Shown here in pieces: positions 8,459-17,554 of a stretch of DNA of 64,000 nucleotides. Below the pieces are notes generated by a model, which was given only the letters and a program-made list of their open reading frames with translations, searched no databases and was not told the DNA's origin. The translations under genes were made by a program, and so were the position numbers. The stretch is taken from the NCBI RefSeq assembly GCF_963678795.1, contig NZ_OY787453.1:1240001-1304000 (forward strand), written 5' to 3'. Source of the stretch: an uncultured Methanoregula sp. GTDB lineage: Archaea; Halobacteriota; Methanomicrobia; Methanomicrobiales; Methanospirillaceae. Positions within the stretch are counted from its first letter, which is position 1. Each line of letters opens with the position of its first letter.

Positions 8459-8620
8459 AATTTTTTTATGGATTTTTATGAATTATTTTTGACTTTGCAG
8501 GAAAAAATTTGGAAATTTTTTTACGGTAATTTTTTCCGGAAAGATGCGATGCCTCACGCGCAAAACGCCGTACCGGGTTTTGCGTTACGGGATTACCTGT
8601 AACTCCGGTGCGAAACCGGA
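8459..8620 (+). repeat. Hairpin-bearing repeat, copy A
   Basis: First of three related copies (others near 9297 and 9810). The conserved core GATGCCTCACGCGCAAAACG is followed by a short variable loop and GGGTTTTGCG, so CGCAAAAC pairs with GTTTTGCG. Upstream is AT-rich DNA with runs of A and T (AAATTTTTTTATGG shared with copy C), downstream the phrase ACCTG-TAACTCCGGTGCG. Not coding in a consistent frame. Confidence 0.75.
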
Positions 8621-8834
8621 GCCTTCCCGGCAAGGTCCCGACAATGTGGCAGCCCCCGGACCATTGAAGCCGGGCAGGAGGTAGCAGGCAGCAGTGATAA
8701 AATCAGGCAGTTATTCATCCGGTATCCGGAGGCCCAACCTGTATTCCTTTAAAAATTCTGAATGAATTGAACCAACAACCGACATCATTGATCATGTTCG
8801 AGTACTTTAATATCAAAGCGAATAATGGAGAATC

Positions 8835-9224
8835 ATGACTTCAGAGCCTCCAAATTATTTATCCGGAACAACATCCTTTGAGGAAAAATATCCCCAGATA
8901 GCAGGAATCTCAATTTCAATAACTGAAACGAAATCCGGAATGAGAAAAGAATATTGTCAGGCAGGTTATTCTGACATAAAAAAAGTTCCCGGAATACATC
9001 CCTGCAGTAATCCAAGGTGCAAAGAGGGAGGGTTGGATATTAATCGTATTATTAGCGATATGGTGGCAAAAGATCAATCAAATCACAAAATCAATCTCCG
9101 TTCATGCATCGGGTATACCACACTCCCGAGAGGAAATTCACCTGGTACCCCATGTACTAACGATTTTACTGCCACCGTCAAAATTACCTACAGGGATAGT
9201 GCCGAGCCGCCATCATCCACGTAA
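8835..9224 (+). CDS. Cys-containing small hypothetical protein, 129 aa
   Basis: A credible gene inside the repeat island. TATA-like ACTTTAATATC lies about 25-30 bases upstream and GGAG precedes the ATG. Cys residues at about 41, 57, 62, 91 and 107 form C-S-N-P-x-C-x-x-G-G, then L-R-S-C-I-G, then C-T-N-D-F, ahead of a closing strand (TATVKITYRD). This spacing recalls a widespread uncharacterised family of short proteins with CxNPxC and a late CxN, probably metal-binding. Its composition is richer in A and T than the neighbouring housekeeping genes, hinting at acquisition. Function unknown. Confidence 0.72.
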   Translation: MTSEPPNYLSGTTSFEEKYPQIAGISISITETKSGMRKEYCQAGYSDIKKVPGIHPCSNPRCKEGGLDINRIISDMVAKDQSNHKINLRSCIGYTTLPRGNSPGTPCTNDFTATVKITYRDSAEPPSST

Positions 9225-9296
9225 AAAATATAAAGCACAGCATTTTTTCGGGATCCTGGTTGGGGTCGTGTGCCAGAAATGTCTTGGTGGGATTTG

Positions 9297-9420
9297 TAGA
9301 AATTTTTCCGGTAATTTTTCCCGGGACGATATGATGCCTCACGCGCAAAACGTCCCGTCGGGTTTTGCGCTACGCACTTACCTGTTCTCCGGTGCGAAAA
9401 AGAAATTTGCCCCGTGAGCA
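9297..9420 (+). repeat. Hairpin-bearing repeat, copy B
   Basis: Second copy: same GATGCCTCACGCGCAAAACG core, loop changed to TCCCGTC, then GGGTTTTGCGC, so the stem is kept while the loop differs. Downstream CTCCGGTGCGAAAAAGAAATT is shared with copy C. Confidence 0.75.
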
Positions 9421-9520
9421 CCTGATGAGGCGTCTGAGCGAACCCGAAGAGGTGGGCTCGCTCACATCTTTGATGGGGGCTGATGCCCCAATACTCCCAA
9501 TCTTCCGTTCATTTTTTCAC

Positions 9521-9706
9521 TACCCCCCTCTCAAAAATTTTCAGGGAGACCCCCCTTCAAAACCCTCGAGCCGATCAACCAACCCCCTCAAAAAATTTTC
9601 AAGGGCCCCCCTCTTGAAAATTGCGAACCAATAAAGCGGATCCTGCTCATTTTTTTCAAGGAACCCCTCCACAAAAAATTTTGAGGGGTTCCCTCTTGAA
9701 AAAGTT
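9521..9706. repeat. Three degenerate units of C-run / CAAAAAATTTT / G-run inverted repeats
   Basis: Units at about 9521-9565, 9581-9624 and 9650-9706 each contain CCCCTC, then CAAAAAATTTT or similar, then CAAGGG or GAGGGG. The last folds best: GGAACCCCTC (9660-9669) pairs perfectly with GAGGGGTTCC (9683-9692), and flanking TTTTTCAAG with CTTGAAAAA extends the stem. It could act as a strong hairpin terminator, RNA element or recombination site. Confidence 0.65.
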
Positions 9707-9809
9707 AACCGGATCCATATAATCGTAAAAATCAAAACTCTAGCTTTGAGGGGAAAAATCTTGCAAAGCAACCGGATCCCGCCCGGTTTTTTCCGGCAGA
9801 TTCTTCTTA

Positions 9810-9985
9810 AAATTTTTTTATGGGTTTTTTATCAGGTTGCCGAAAAAATTCGAAAATTTTTACGGAAAATTTTTCTGGCAGGATGCGATGCCTCACGCGC
9901 AAAACGCCTCGTCGGGTTTTGCGCTGCGCACCTACCTGTACTCCAGCGCGAAAAAGAAATTTGTCCAGCGAGCGTCCGGCGATGC
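9810..9985 (+). repeat. Hairpin-bearing repeat, copy C
   Basis: Third copy with the same core (GATGCCTCACGCGCAAAACG), loop CCTCGTC, then GGGTTTTGCGC, and the shared ACCTG...CTCCAGCGCGAAAAAGAAATTTG tail. Similarity to copy A also covers the upstream AT-rich arm (AAATTTTTTTATGG). Confidence 0.75.
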
Positions 9986-10137
9986 GTGAGAGCGATTCCC
10001 TGCGGAGCTGGGAGGGGGTGGAATCGCAATTGTATGGAAGCCACAAAGCATTTTTTCACTGTTCATTTGATGAATTAATATATTTAAAAAAACCAAGAAC
10101 CGCCTTCGCTCTTCCCCTCAAAACTCACAAAAGAAGT

Positions 10138-10208
10138 GCGCCGACCGGGACTCGAACCCGGGTTTAGGCGTTGGCAACGCCTAGTGATAACCACTACACT
10201 ATCGGCGC
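10138..10208 (-). tRNA. tRNA-Gly (anticodon GCC)
   Basis: The reverse complement folds as a cloverleaf: acceptor GCGCCGA/TCGGCGC, D arm with AGTGTAGTGGTTATCAC, anticodon stem GGCGT/ACGCC with loop TTGCCAA, and T arm CCGGG-TTCGAGT-CCCGG. No encoded CCA. A TATA-like TATACTTAAATCG lies upstream at about 10235-10249 on the minus strand. Confidence 0.97.
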
Positions 10209-10418
10209 AGTGTGCTCTACAATGTGAGCATTCAAACGATTTAAGTATATCGAACCGCAGGGTGCCGGTTCCGGCAAATACCGGCGGATAATGATATGTT
10301 CTCTGTCCCGAAACCGGGAGACTGCCGGCAGTGTCCGGACCGGTTTTCTGTTCTGGCATGGTTTGGCGGCAGCAAATACAACATCTTAATGTAACGTAAT
10401 CGCCCTAAATAGTAACAG

Positions 10419-11045
10419 ATGATCCCTCTCTTCGTGGATTGTTCAGGCCGGCGTATCCTTATCTTCGGAGGGGGGGATGTGGCAGCACGGAAATATGCGT
10501 ATTTTTCCGGCAAAGCCGACGTGACGGTTGTGAGCCGCTCCTTCTCATCCCCGGTCTCTCCCATGCTCGCATGCCGTAATGAGCTCGATACCCGGAGCGT
10601 TTCTGACGAGGTCCTGTCAGCCATGCTTGACGGTGCATTCCTCGTCATTGCCGCGCTCTCGGACCCGGAAGAGAACAACCGCATCGGCAGGATCTGCGCC
10701 GAAAAGAAGATCCTTTTCAACAATGCCGATGGGGAGACCGGAGACGTTATCCTGCCCTCCGTAACCCGGGGAAAGAACTACACCCTCGCTATCAGCACCG
10801 GGGGATCCAGCCCGGCCATATCCCGCTTTATCCGGGAACATATCGAACAGGATTACCCGGCACTGGATGCAATGATCGGACTGCAGCAGCACCTCCGGGA
10901 CATGCTCAAAGAGACCGAACCTGACCAGAAGAAAAGATCCGCGATCCTCCATGCCGTCCTTGACGATCCCGCAGTCTGGGAAATGCTCAAGGAAGACCCG
11001 GAGAGAGCCGTAAAAGATGTTATCGCGAGGTATATCCATGGATGA
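10419..11045 (+). CDS. Precorrin-2 dehydrogenase / sirohydrochlorin-forming protein (CysG N-terminal/Met8-like)
   Basis: 208 residues. NAD-dependent oxidation of precorrin-2 to sirohydrochlorin, precursor of siroheme, F430 and cobalamin; cytoplasmic. The N-terminus has the Rossmann motif ILIFGGGDVAARKY, then INNADGETGDVILPS-type phrasing (NNADGETGDVILPS) and the family signature AISTGGSSPAISRFIRE. It starts a run of tetrapyrrole genes and overlaps hemA by 8 bases. Whether it also has ferrochelatase or cobaltochelatase activity, as yeast Met8 does, is unknown. Confidence 0.92.
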   Translation: MIPLFVDCSGRRILIFGGGDVAARKYAYFSGKADVTVVSRSFSSPVSPMLACRNELDTRSVSDEVLSAMLDGAFLVIAALSDPEENNRIGRICAEKKILFNNADGETGDVILPSVTRGKNYTLAISTGGSSPAISRFIREHIEQDYPALDAMIGLQQHLRDMLKETEPDQKKRSAILHAVLDDPAVWEMLKEDPERAVKDVIARYIHG

Positions 11046-12318
11046 AACCGCACGAGTCCCGATAGCAATCGCCGGCGTCAGCCACCACACCGCCAACGTG
11101 ACTGCCCTTGAAGCCTTCCGTTTCTCCGGTGAACCGGAATTTCTTGAAGCAGCCCGAGGGCACTTTCCGGGTGCTATCCTCCTCCAGACCTGTAACCGTG
11201 TGGAAGTCCTTGTTGAAGGCACGGAGGATGAGCTCCGTACATTCCTTACCGGCCAGGGCCGGAGCGGGTTCTTCGTTCACCAGGGCACCGGGGCACTCCG
11301 CCACCTCTTCAGTCTTGCATCCGGCATAGACTCGATGATAGTCGGCGAAGACCAGATCATCGGGCAGCTCAGAAAAGCGCTCTCGGATGCCCAGGAAGCC
11401 GGGACGGCCGGGACGTTCCTTGAGCTCTGTATCAACAAGGCCATCCATGTCGGCATCGAAGTCCGCCGGAGAACTTCCATCAACCGGGGATCGGTCTCGG
11501 TCGGGTCTGCCGCCGTTCAGCTGGCAGAAGCCGAGATCGGGAGTCTCGAGGGCCGGCATATCCTGGTTGTAGGCAGCGGCGAGATGGGACTCCTTGTCGC
11601 CCAGGCCCTTGCAGCCAAGAAACTCACCGCAATGTACGTGGCGAACCGGACCTATGGCCGGGCTGTCATCCTTGCCGATAAGATCGGGGGAAAAGCCGTG
11701 CGAATGTCCGAACTCTACCATTACATCACGCTCTCGGATGTCGTGATCTCCTGCACGTCCGCCCCCCACCCGGTCATTCACCGCCAGGACCTTGGACGGG
11801 CCATGAAAGACCGGTGCTGGCCCGTGGAAGGGCATCCCCGTCCGCTCATCCTGATCGATATTGCCCAGCCCCGTGATGTCGAGGAAGGGGCAGATACCGT
11901 TGACGGTGTCCGCCTGTTCACCATCGACAACCTTCGCTCGGTCAACGAACAGACCATGAGCTCCCGGAAAGCCGAGGCTGAGCGGGCTCATGCATTTGTT
12001 GAGGAAGAACTCCAGATCTTCCTCCGGCACATGAACCGTAAAAATGCAGATGCAGCACTTGCCGCCCTGCATACCTGGGCCGAGGGTGTCCGCTCCCGCG
12101 AACGGGACCGGGCGCTCTCCCGCCTCGGCAACGCGGATCCCCGGACCATCGAGATCGTTGACGACCTGACCCGTGTCCTGTCCAAAAAACTGCTCACCGA
12201 TGCTACCTTCTCCATCCGTGCCAGTGCAGAGGATGGCGATCTTGCATCAGCTGAAGCACTTCTCCTGGCACTGACCCAGGGTGAACGTATACGAAACGAC
12301 CCGGTCAAACGGGACTGA
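11038..12318 (+). CDS. hemA: Glutamyl-tRNA reductase
   Basis: 426 residues. NADPH-dependent reduction of glutamyl-tRNA to glutamate-1-semialdehyde, first step of the C5 tetrapyrrole pathway. Seen: N-terminal GVSHHTANV, catalytic Cys in LQTCNRVEVL, the GEDQIIGQLRKA segment, a nucleotide-binding VVGSGEMG, and the C-terminal helical dimerisation domain. The ATG at 11038 sits inside the last codons of the preceding gene and gives the expected N-terminus; 11017 would add seven residues. Partners are hemL, hemB and hemC downstream. Confidence 0.97.
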   Translation: MDETARVPIAIAGVSHHTANVTALEAFRFSGEPEFLEAARGHFPGAILLQTCNRVEVLVEGTEDELRTFLTGQGRSGFFVHQGTGALRHLFSLASGIDSMIVGEDQIIGQLRKALSDAQEAGTAGTFLELCINKAIHVGIEVRRRTSINRGSVSVGSAAVQLAEAEIGSLEGRHILVVGSGEMGLLVAQALAAKKLTAMYVANRTYGRAVILADKIGGKAVRMSELYHYITLSDVVISCTSAPHPVIHRQDLGRAMKDRCWPVEGHPRPLILIDIAQPRDVEEGADTVDGVRLFTIDNLRSVNEQTMSSRKAEAERAHAFVEEELQIFLRHMNRKNADAALAALHTWAEGVRSRERDRALSRLGNADPRTIEIVDDLTRVLSKKLLTDATFSIRASAEDGDLASAEALLLALTQGERIRNDPVKRD

Positions 12319-12482
12319 TGCACCGGGTTCACGCGGACAGTGCCGGGTGCGTCAGAGTTTAATCTCCTGTGAAAATCCAACGATTCTGGTCGTATAAAAA
12401 ATGACCCTCCCTTCATTGGGATTGCCGGCGTTGCTTTTGTCACTAAGGGGAATCTCCCCTCGCATATCAGGAAAAAGAAGTT

Positions 12483-13142
12483 TCAGGGAATCTTTGCATA
12501 CGCTTTTTCGGCAAGTGCTGTAATGGCCTGGGTGTCAGCACCGGGACCGGTCATCCTGATGACCTCAAAGACGTTCCCCTTCGAGATGATCATCTCAGCA
12601 ACATCCGTTTTTAACTCGGCCGATACATCGTGGTGCTCGGATCCGGTAACAAGCGGGTTGACATTCGTGGGCTTGATGTACAATCCCGCGGGTGCCTTGC
12701 CCAGGAATCCCCGGCTCGTTGCACCAATGGTTCCTGGCGTAAGATTGGCGTATGTCAGGTCAGTATCGGCTCTGTCCTGTTTATCGGACATAGCAATCAG
12801 GTCAGGGATTGTGGCAGAAGGATAGAGGGCAATTGACTGGACGATCTGACCCGGGACACCGTTGGCACCGGCAGGGCCGGTGTACCTGACCGTGTACCCT
12901 CCCTGCCACCCGAGATCGCGGGCAAGGGTCCCGACATCGGCAGGGTTCTTGGCCGCCTGTGATGTCAGGGTGAAGTTCGACGGTACATCGGACGGGGTCA
13001 GGGCGAGCGTTGCCAAGTCGACGGTTGGTACTGCCTGGCCGGTGGCTGGCGACGCGGGCGTTGCACGTGACTGGGTACATCCTGCACCAAGGATTGCTGC
13101 ACAGAGTGCAAGGGAGAGTATGGTAAAGAGAAGAGCCTTCAT
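12483..13142 (-). CDS. Exported lipoprotein-like protein, 219 aa
   Basis: Starts with a signal sequence (MKALLFTILSLALCAAILG) and a lipobox-like LGAGC, followed by a Thr/Ala/Pro linker (TQSRATPASPATG), so the Cys is probably lipid-modified and the protein membrane-anchored outside. The rest is a single soluble domain with no recognised motif (PSDVPSNFTLTS, then VRYTGPAGANG and VIRMTGPGADTQ). It interrupts the tetrapyrrole genes on the opposite strand. Start taken at the Met beginning the signal peptide; an in-frame Met lies at 13163. Confidence 0.82.
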   Translation of the reverse strand: MKALLFTILSLALCAAILGAGCTQSRATPASPATGQAVPTVDLATLALTPSDVPSNFTLTSQAAKNPADVGTLARDLGWQGGYTVRYTGPAGANGVPGQIVQSIALYPSATIPDLIAMSDKQDRADTDLTYANLTPGTIGATSRGFLGKAPAGLYIKPTNVNPLVTGSEHHDVSAELKTDVAEMIISKGNVFEVIRMTGPGADTQAITALAEKAYAKIP

Positions 13143-13239
13143 AGGTAACGATCGTGCAATCACGGTTTAAAAGGATTCTTATTTTATCTGGTACAGGGTG
13201 CCGGGACGCAGGAAGAATCGACCCGGCCAGGCCCGGATA

Positions 13240-13476
13240 TTAACGGTGGTGATCGCTGCCCCGTGCACAGAAATACATTGCCGCAGGGTTCTTTAACGGG
13301 CGTGACGGGCATTCCGGGCAATGACAGCCTTTCCGGTCAAAGGTGCAGTCCGGCGTCTTCCCTTTTACGCAGAACATAAGTTCCTCATTCGCTCTCATGC
13401 ATTCATTGTAACTGGGGCATGGTTCGCAGATACACCCTCCCCTGGTTTCGCGGCTGATCTTTTTCCGGTCCGGCAT
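13240..13476 (-). CDS. Cys-rich DUF2769-like protein, 78 aa
   Basis: Nine or more Cys in repeated pairs (CICEPCPSYNEC, then GKTPDCTFDRKGCHCPEC and AMYFCARG) match DUF2769, a small methanogen-enriched family probably binding Zn or Fe-S. The ATG at 13476 gives the domain-only protein; an upstream Met at 13656 would add 60 unrelated residues. Function unknown. Confidence 0.85.
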   Translation of the reverse strand: MPDRKKISRETRGGCICEPCPSYNECMRANEELMFCVKGKTPDCTFDRKGCHCPECPSRPLKNPAAMYFCARGSDHHR

Positions 13477-13704
13477 TTTGACACCTCTTTTTGTGATATC
13501 AGGATCGACAACCAGAATATCGCATGTCACGGATAATGAATCCATGCCTGCCACCGGGTCCCAAAAAAACCCGGATTCGCCACACATTCCCGCAGGTAAT
13601 ACGAACCCATTATTTTGTTCAACACGGTACAACGATACTGTAGAACTAAATACCATAAATTTTCAAAATGTATTCATCCAGACAGCAGGACATTGTGGTG
13701 CACC

Positions 13705-14685
13705 GTGTTTCCCGAACGACGAATGAGACGAAGAAGGACCAAGCATATCCAGCCCCTTCTGCGCGAGGTCACGCTCTCGAAAAATGACCTGATTGCCCCC
13801 CTTTTTGTGGATGAGACCCTGACGGCACCCCGGCCAATCGACGCCATGCCCGGCCAGTTCAGGTACCCCATAACCGGGATAGCGGCAGTTGCACAGGGCC
13901 TGTGGCAGCAGGGGATCCGTGCGGTCCTCCTCTTTGGTATTCCCCGTGAAAAAGATGCCGAAGGCCGCTCATCGTATCACCCGGAAGGAGTTGTGCAACA
14001 GGCGGTGCGGAGGATCAAGGCAGAAGTGAAGGATATGGTCGTGATAACCGATGTCTGCGCCTGCGAGTACACGGATCACGGGCACTGCGGGATTGTCGGC
14101 GAGACCCGGAACGGTCCCGACCTTCTCAACGATCCCTCGCTTGAACTGATGAACCGGATCGCGATCAGCCATGCCCGGAGCGGGGCTGACATCGTTGCAC
14201 CGTCCTGCATGCTTGACGGCATGGTCGGCTCTCTCCGTGCCGCTCTCGATGACGAGGGGTTCGAAGAGGTGCTCATCATGTCCTATTCCACCAAGTTCGC
14301 GTCGGTGCTGTACGGGCCGTTCCGCGAAGCCGCGGATTCGGGTTTCTCGTTTGGCGATCGGTCCACGTACCAGATCCATCCCGGCAACCGCCAGGAGGCG
14401 ATCCTGGAATCCCAGATGGATGCGGATGAGGGTGCCGATATCCTGATGGTCAAACCCGCAACCTTCTACCTGGACATTCTCGCAGAAGTCTCCGCACTTG
14501 GACTGCCAACCGCAGCGTACCAGGTGAGCGGGGAATATTCCATGATCAAAAGTGCGGCATCAAACGGCTGGCTTCGTGAGAAAGAGACTGCGCTTGAAAG
14601 CCTGACCTGCATCAAGCGTGCAGGGGCAGACCTGATCATCACGTATTTTGCAGCAGATGCGGCAAGGTGGCTCGATGAAGAATAA
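13705..14685 (+). CDS. hemB: Delta-aminolevulinic acid dehydratase (porphobilinogen synthase)
   Basis: About 326 residues. Condenses two 5-aminolevulinate molecules to porphobilinogen. Seen: Zn-binding Cys cluster in [14 protein letters not shown], Schiff-base lysines in [14 protein letters not shown] and in [11 protein letters not shown], and SYSTKF-DQ-like spacing. The N-terminus [11 protein letters not shown] with a GTG at 13705 fits HemB proteins that begin with FP-x-x-R; an ATG at 13723 is the alternative. Overlaps hemL by 11 bases. Confidence 0.96.
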   Translation: MFPERRMRRRRTKHIQPLLREVTLSKNDLIAPLFVDETLTAPRPIDAMPGQFRYPITGIAAVAQGLWQQGIRAVLLFGIPREKDAEGRSSYHPEGVVQQAVRRIKAEVKDMVVITDVCACEYTDHGHCGIVGETRNGPDLLNDPSLELMNRIAISHARSGADIVAPSCMLDGMVGSLRAALDDEGFEEVLIMSYSTKFASVLYGPFREAADSGFSFGDRSTYQIHPGNRQEAILESQMDADEGADILMVKPATFYLDILAEVSALGLPTAAYQVSGEYSMIKSAASNGWLREKETALESLTCIKRAGADLIITYFAADAARWLDEE

Positions 14686-15925
14686 CTCGAGCGAAAACCT
14701 GTTCGCGCTTGCAAAAACCCTCATGCCCGGCGGTGTCAGCAGCCCGGTACGGGCCATCAAGCCATATCCCTTTTACACGGCATATGCCTCCGGCTCCTGC
14801 CTGACCACGGTTGACGGGACAACCCTTCTTGACTGCTGCATGGCATACGGCCCCCTCATCCTTGGCCACGCACACCCGAAGATCCGTGAGTCGGTTACGA
14901 GCCAGCTCGAGAACGGCTGGCTCTATGGCACGCCTTCCCCGCTCGAACCGGCGTTTGCGAAGATGATCACTGCTGATCACCCGGGAATGGACATGGTCCG
15001 GTTTGTGTCGAGCGGCTCCGAAGCCACGATGGCCGCGATCCGGCTCGCCCGCGGGTTTACGAAAAAATCCGACATCGTGAAGATCGAGGGTGGTTTCCAT
15101 GGTGCCCATGATGCTGTGCTCGTGAAGGCCGGTTCCGGCGCAACTACGACCGGTGTCCCCGATTCGGCGGGAGTGCTCGCAGATCTCGTGGCCCACACCC
15201 GTCAGGTGCCCTACAATGATGCCGAAGCGCTCGAAACCCTGCTCTCCACCCACCAGGATGTGGCGGCCCTCATTATCGAGCCGGTGCTCGGAAATATCGG
15301 GCCGGTGCTGCCGGAGAACAATTACCTCCATGATATCCGCGAGATCACAAAAACCCATGATGTCCTCCTTATTTTCGATGAAGTTATCACGGGCTACCGT
15401 CTCGGGATTGGCGGCGCCCAGGTAAAATACAGCGTGAGACCCGATCTCACAACACTCGGCAAAATCATTGGAGGCGGTCTCCCCATAGGCGCCTTTGGAG
15501 GCCGGCGCGAGATCATGGAACAGGTCTCCCCTCAGGGCCCGGTCTACCAGGCGGGTACCTTCTCGGGAAACCCCCTCTCACTCACGGCCGGTATTGCAAC
15601 AATCTCCTGGCTGCACGACCACACCTCCCTTTACCAGAACCTTGACGAAAAAGGTCGGGCTCTCGAAGAGTCAATTGCTGAAAAGGCCGGCGGCTCCTAT
15701 GTCAGGGCCGGGTCCATGTTCAAGTATTTCTTCCGGGTATCCCCTCCGAAAAACTACCGGGAGGTCAAGGAATGCGATACCGGATCTTTTGGCCGGTTCT
15801 GGAAGAAGATGCTTGACGCAGGGATCTTTTTGCCACCTTCCCAGTTTGAGACCAACTTCCTTTCAGCAGCGCACAGCGATGACGACATAACCAGACTTGC
15901 ACAGGCGTACACACAATGTCGATAA
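14675..15925 (+). CDS. hemL: Glutamate-1-semialdehyde 2,1-aminomutase
   Basis: 416 residues, a PLP enzyme converting glutamate-1-semialdehyde to 5-aminolevulinate. Seen: [13 protein letters not shown], the PLP-phosphate Ser-Gly region [15 protein letters not shown], the Asp in LIFDEVITG, and the PLP-lysine in [18 protein letters not shown]. The start at 14675 is set by the overlap with hemB; a Met at 14648 is in frame but gives a non-homologous extension. Overlaps hemC by 10 bases. Confidence 0.97.
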   Translation: MKNNSSENLFALAKTLMPGGVSSPVRAIKPYPFYTAYASGSCLTTVDGTTLLDCCMAYGPLILGHAHPKIRESVTSQLENGWLYGTPSPLEPAFAKMITADHPGMDMVRFVSSGSEATMAAIRLARGFTKKSDIVKIEGGFHGAHDAVLVKAGSGATTTGVPDSAGVLADLVAHTRQVPYNDAEALETLLSTHQDVAALIIEPVLGNIGPVLPENNYLHDIREITKTHDVLLIFDEVITGYRLGIGGAQVKYSVRPDLTTLGKIIGGGLPIGAFGGRREIMEQVSPQGPVYQAGTFSGNPLSLTAGIATISWLHDHTSLYQNLDEKGRALEESIAEKAGGSYVRAGSMFKYFFRVSPPKNYREVKECDTGSFGRFWKKMLDAGIFLPPSQFETNFLSAAHSDDDITRLAQAYTQCR

Positions 15926-16806
15926 CCATCGGAACCCGGGGCAGCAAGCTTGCCCTGGCACAAACCAGCACGGTCTGTAAAAAACTCGAAGCTCTTGGTA
16001 TCGAAGTAAAAACCGTCATCATCAACACCCTGGGCGACACCTCCACGCAGGTCCCGCTTCACGAGATCGGTGGCCAGGGTGTTTTTGTCCGGGCTCTCGA
16101 CGATGCAATCCTCGCGGGGACGATCGACTGTGCGGTGCACAGCATGAAAGATATCCCGGCCTATCGCCCGAGCGGGCTGTTCACTTCGGCAATCCTCAAA
16201 CGGGATTCGGCGGCGGATTACCTGGCACACAACGGCTCGATTAGCAGGGTCAGGATCATCGGCACCTCCAGCACCCGGCGCAGGGCTCAGCTCCTCCGCC
16301 ATGACCCGGATATCTCGATTAAAGACCTGCGGGGGAACGTTGACACGAGGCTGCGGAAGCTGAATGCCGGAGACTACGACGGCATCATGCTCGCGGAAGC
16401 CGGCCTGACGAGGCTCGGGCTCCGGGTCCCGGGCGAGCGCTTCCCTGCCGAAAAGTTCGTCCCGTCGCCAAACCAGGGGACAATTGCTGTTGTAAGCCGG
16501 GCCGATCCGTCCCTCATGGAGGTACTATCGGCGATTGACCACCCGCAGACCCGCACAGATGTCATGTATGAGCGTGCGGTCATGGAGAAACTGGGCGGCG
16601 GCTGTTTCACGCCGCTTGGCATTTACTGCCGGTCCGGGCACCTAATCGCTGAAGTGCTCTCCCTTGACGGCCAGCAGACCGAACGGATCGAAGCGGATCT
16701 CAAAACCATTGATGAGGCGCGTGAACTGGGCCGGCAGCTGCATGGCAGGGCAAAAGGACTGATCGATGAGGCATACAGGAAACTGGGGATCTCCAATGAA
16801 CGGTAA
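15916..16806 (+). CDS. hemC: Hydroxymethylbilane synthase (porphobilinogen deaminase)
   Basis: 296 residues. Polymerises four porphobilinogens on a dipyrromethane cofactor. Seen: [13 protein letters not shown], the catalytic Asp region [11 protein letters not shown], arginines in [12 protein letters not shown] and [12 protein letters not shown], and the cofactor-bearing Cys in GGGCFTPLG. Its product needs uroporphyrinogen-III synthase (HemD) to be cyclised correctly; no hemD follows here. Confidence 0.97.
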   Translation: MSITIGTRGSKLALAQTSTVCKKLEALGIEVKTVIINTLGDTSTQVPLHEIGGQGVFVRALDDAILAGTIDCAVHSMKDIPAYRPSGLFTSAILKRDSAADYLAHNGSISRVRIIGTSSTRRRAQLLRHDPDISIKDLRGNVDTRLRKLNAGDYDGIMLAEAGLTRLGLRVPGERFPAEKFVPSPNQGTIAVVSRADPSLMEVLSAIDHPQTRTDVMYERAVMEKLGGGCFTPLGIYCRSGHLIAEVLSLDGQQTERIEADLKTIDEARELGRQLHGRAKGLIDEAYRKLGISNER

Positions 16807-17554
16807 AGTGTATCTGGTAGGTTCCGGTCCCGGCGCGGAAGGTCTCTTAACGCAGCGGGGCAGGGCAATAATCGACAGGGCGGATGTGGTACTCTTCGAC
16901 CAGCTCCCCGGTGAGGAGATCCTCTCAACGCTTCCTGCCCGTGCAGAGAAGATCGACTGCGGGAAATTCGGTGGGAAACACAATCTCGAACAGGACGAGA
17001 TAGAGGCACTGATGGTGGACCGGGCAAAGCAGGGAAAGACGGTCGTGCGGCTCAAGGGCGGCGACCCGTTCCTGTTCGGCCGGGGCGGGGAGGAGCTCGA
17101 GACTGTCCGGGCCGAAGGTATCCCGGTCGAGATGGTGCCGGGTATCTCCAGTGCACTTGCCGTCCCGGCATCGATGGGCATCCCGCTGACGCACCGGAAG
17201 TATGCATCGCAGGTGACCATCCTGACCGGTAACGAGGATCCGACCAAGCCCGAACCGGCTCTTGACTGGAAACTGCTGGCACAGCTGCGGGGAACGATCG
17301 TTATCCTTATGGGAGTTGCCAACATTGGGAAGATTGCTGCGGTGCTTGTGCAGAACGGCAAGGACGGATCGACTCCTGTCGCGATCATAGAACGCGGCCT
17401 GCGCAAAGATCGCCTTGTAACGACCGGGACCCTTGAGACCATAGCAGATGTGGCAAAATCTGCCGGGGTCAAACCGCCGGCCGTGATTGTAATCGGCGAT
17501 GTCGTGAACCTGTATGATGCCGGATTGCCGGACCTGATACCCTATGAGAGCTGA
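16796..17554 (+). CDS. cobA: Uroporphyrinogen-III C-methyltransferase
   Basis: 252 residues. SAM-dependent methylation of uroporphyrinogen III at C2 and C7 to precorrin-2, the branch point to siroheme, F430 and cobalamin. Seen: YLVGSGPGAEGLLT (SAM loop), DQLPGEEIL, RLKGGDPFLFGRGGEE, VPGISSALAVPA and GIPLTHR. Starts within hemC (11-base overlap). Together with the dehydrogenase at 10419 it makes sirohydrochlorin. Confidence 0.96.
   Translation: MNGKVYLVGSGPGAEGLLTQRGRAIIDRADVVLFDQLPGEEILSTLPARAEKIDCGKFGGKHNLEQDEIEALMVDRAKQGKTVVRLKGGDPFLFGRGGEELETVRAEGIPVEMVPGISSALAVPASMGIPLTHRKYASQVTILTGNEDPTKPEPALDWKLLAQLRGTIVILMGVANIGKIAAVLVQNGKDGSTPVAIIERGLRKDRLVTTGTLETIADVAKSAGVKPPAVIVIGDVVNLYDAGLPDLIPYES

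Noticed and set aside
9188..9421. Minus-strand frames over repeat copies B and C sharing GQISFS and RFAREAS phrases
   Set aside because: The agreement follows from the DNA repeat; copy A breaks the frame and no start or ribosome site is seen.
9417..9446. CTGATGAG...CGAA resembling a hammerhead ribozyme core
   Set aside because: The segment after stem II reads GAAC rather than GAAA, stem II would have only about two pairs, and no flanking stems I/III with a cleavage triplet could be found.
7531..10137. CRISPR array or prophage in the repeat island
   Set aside because: Only three long-spaced copies, no regular short spacers, no cas, integrase or phage structural genes.
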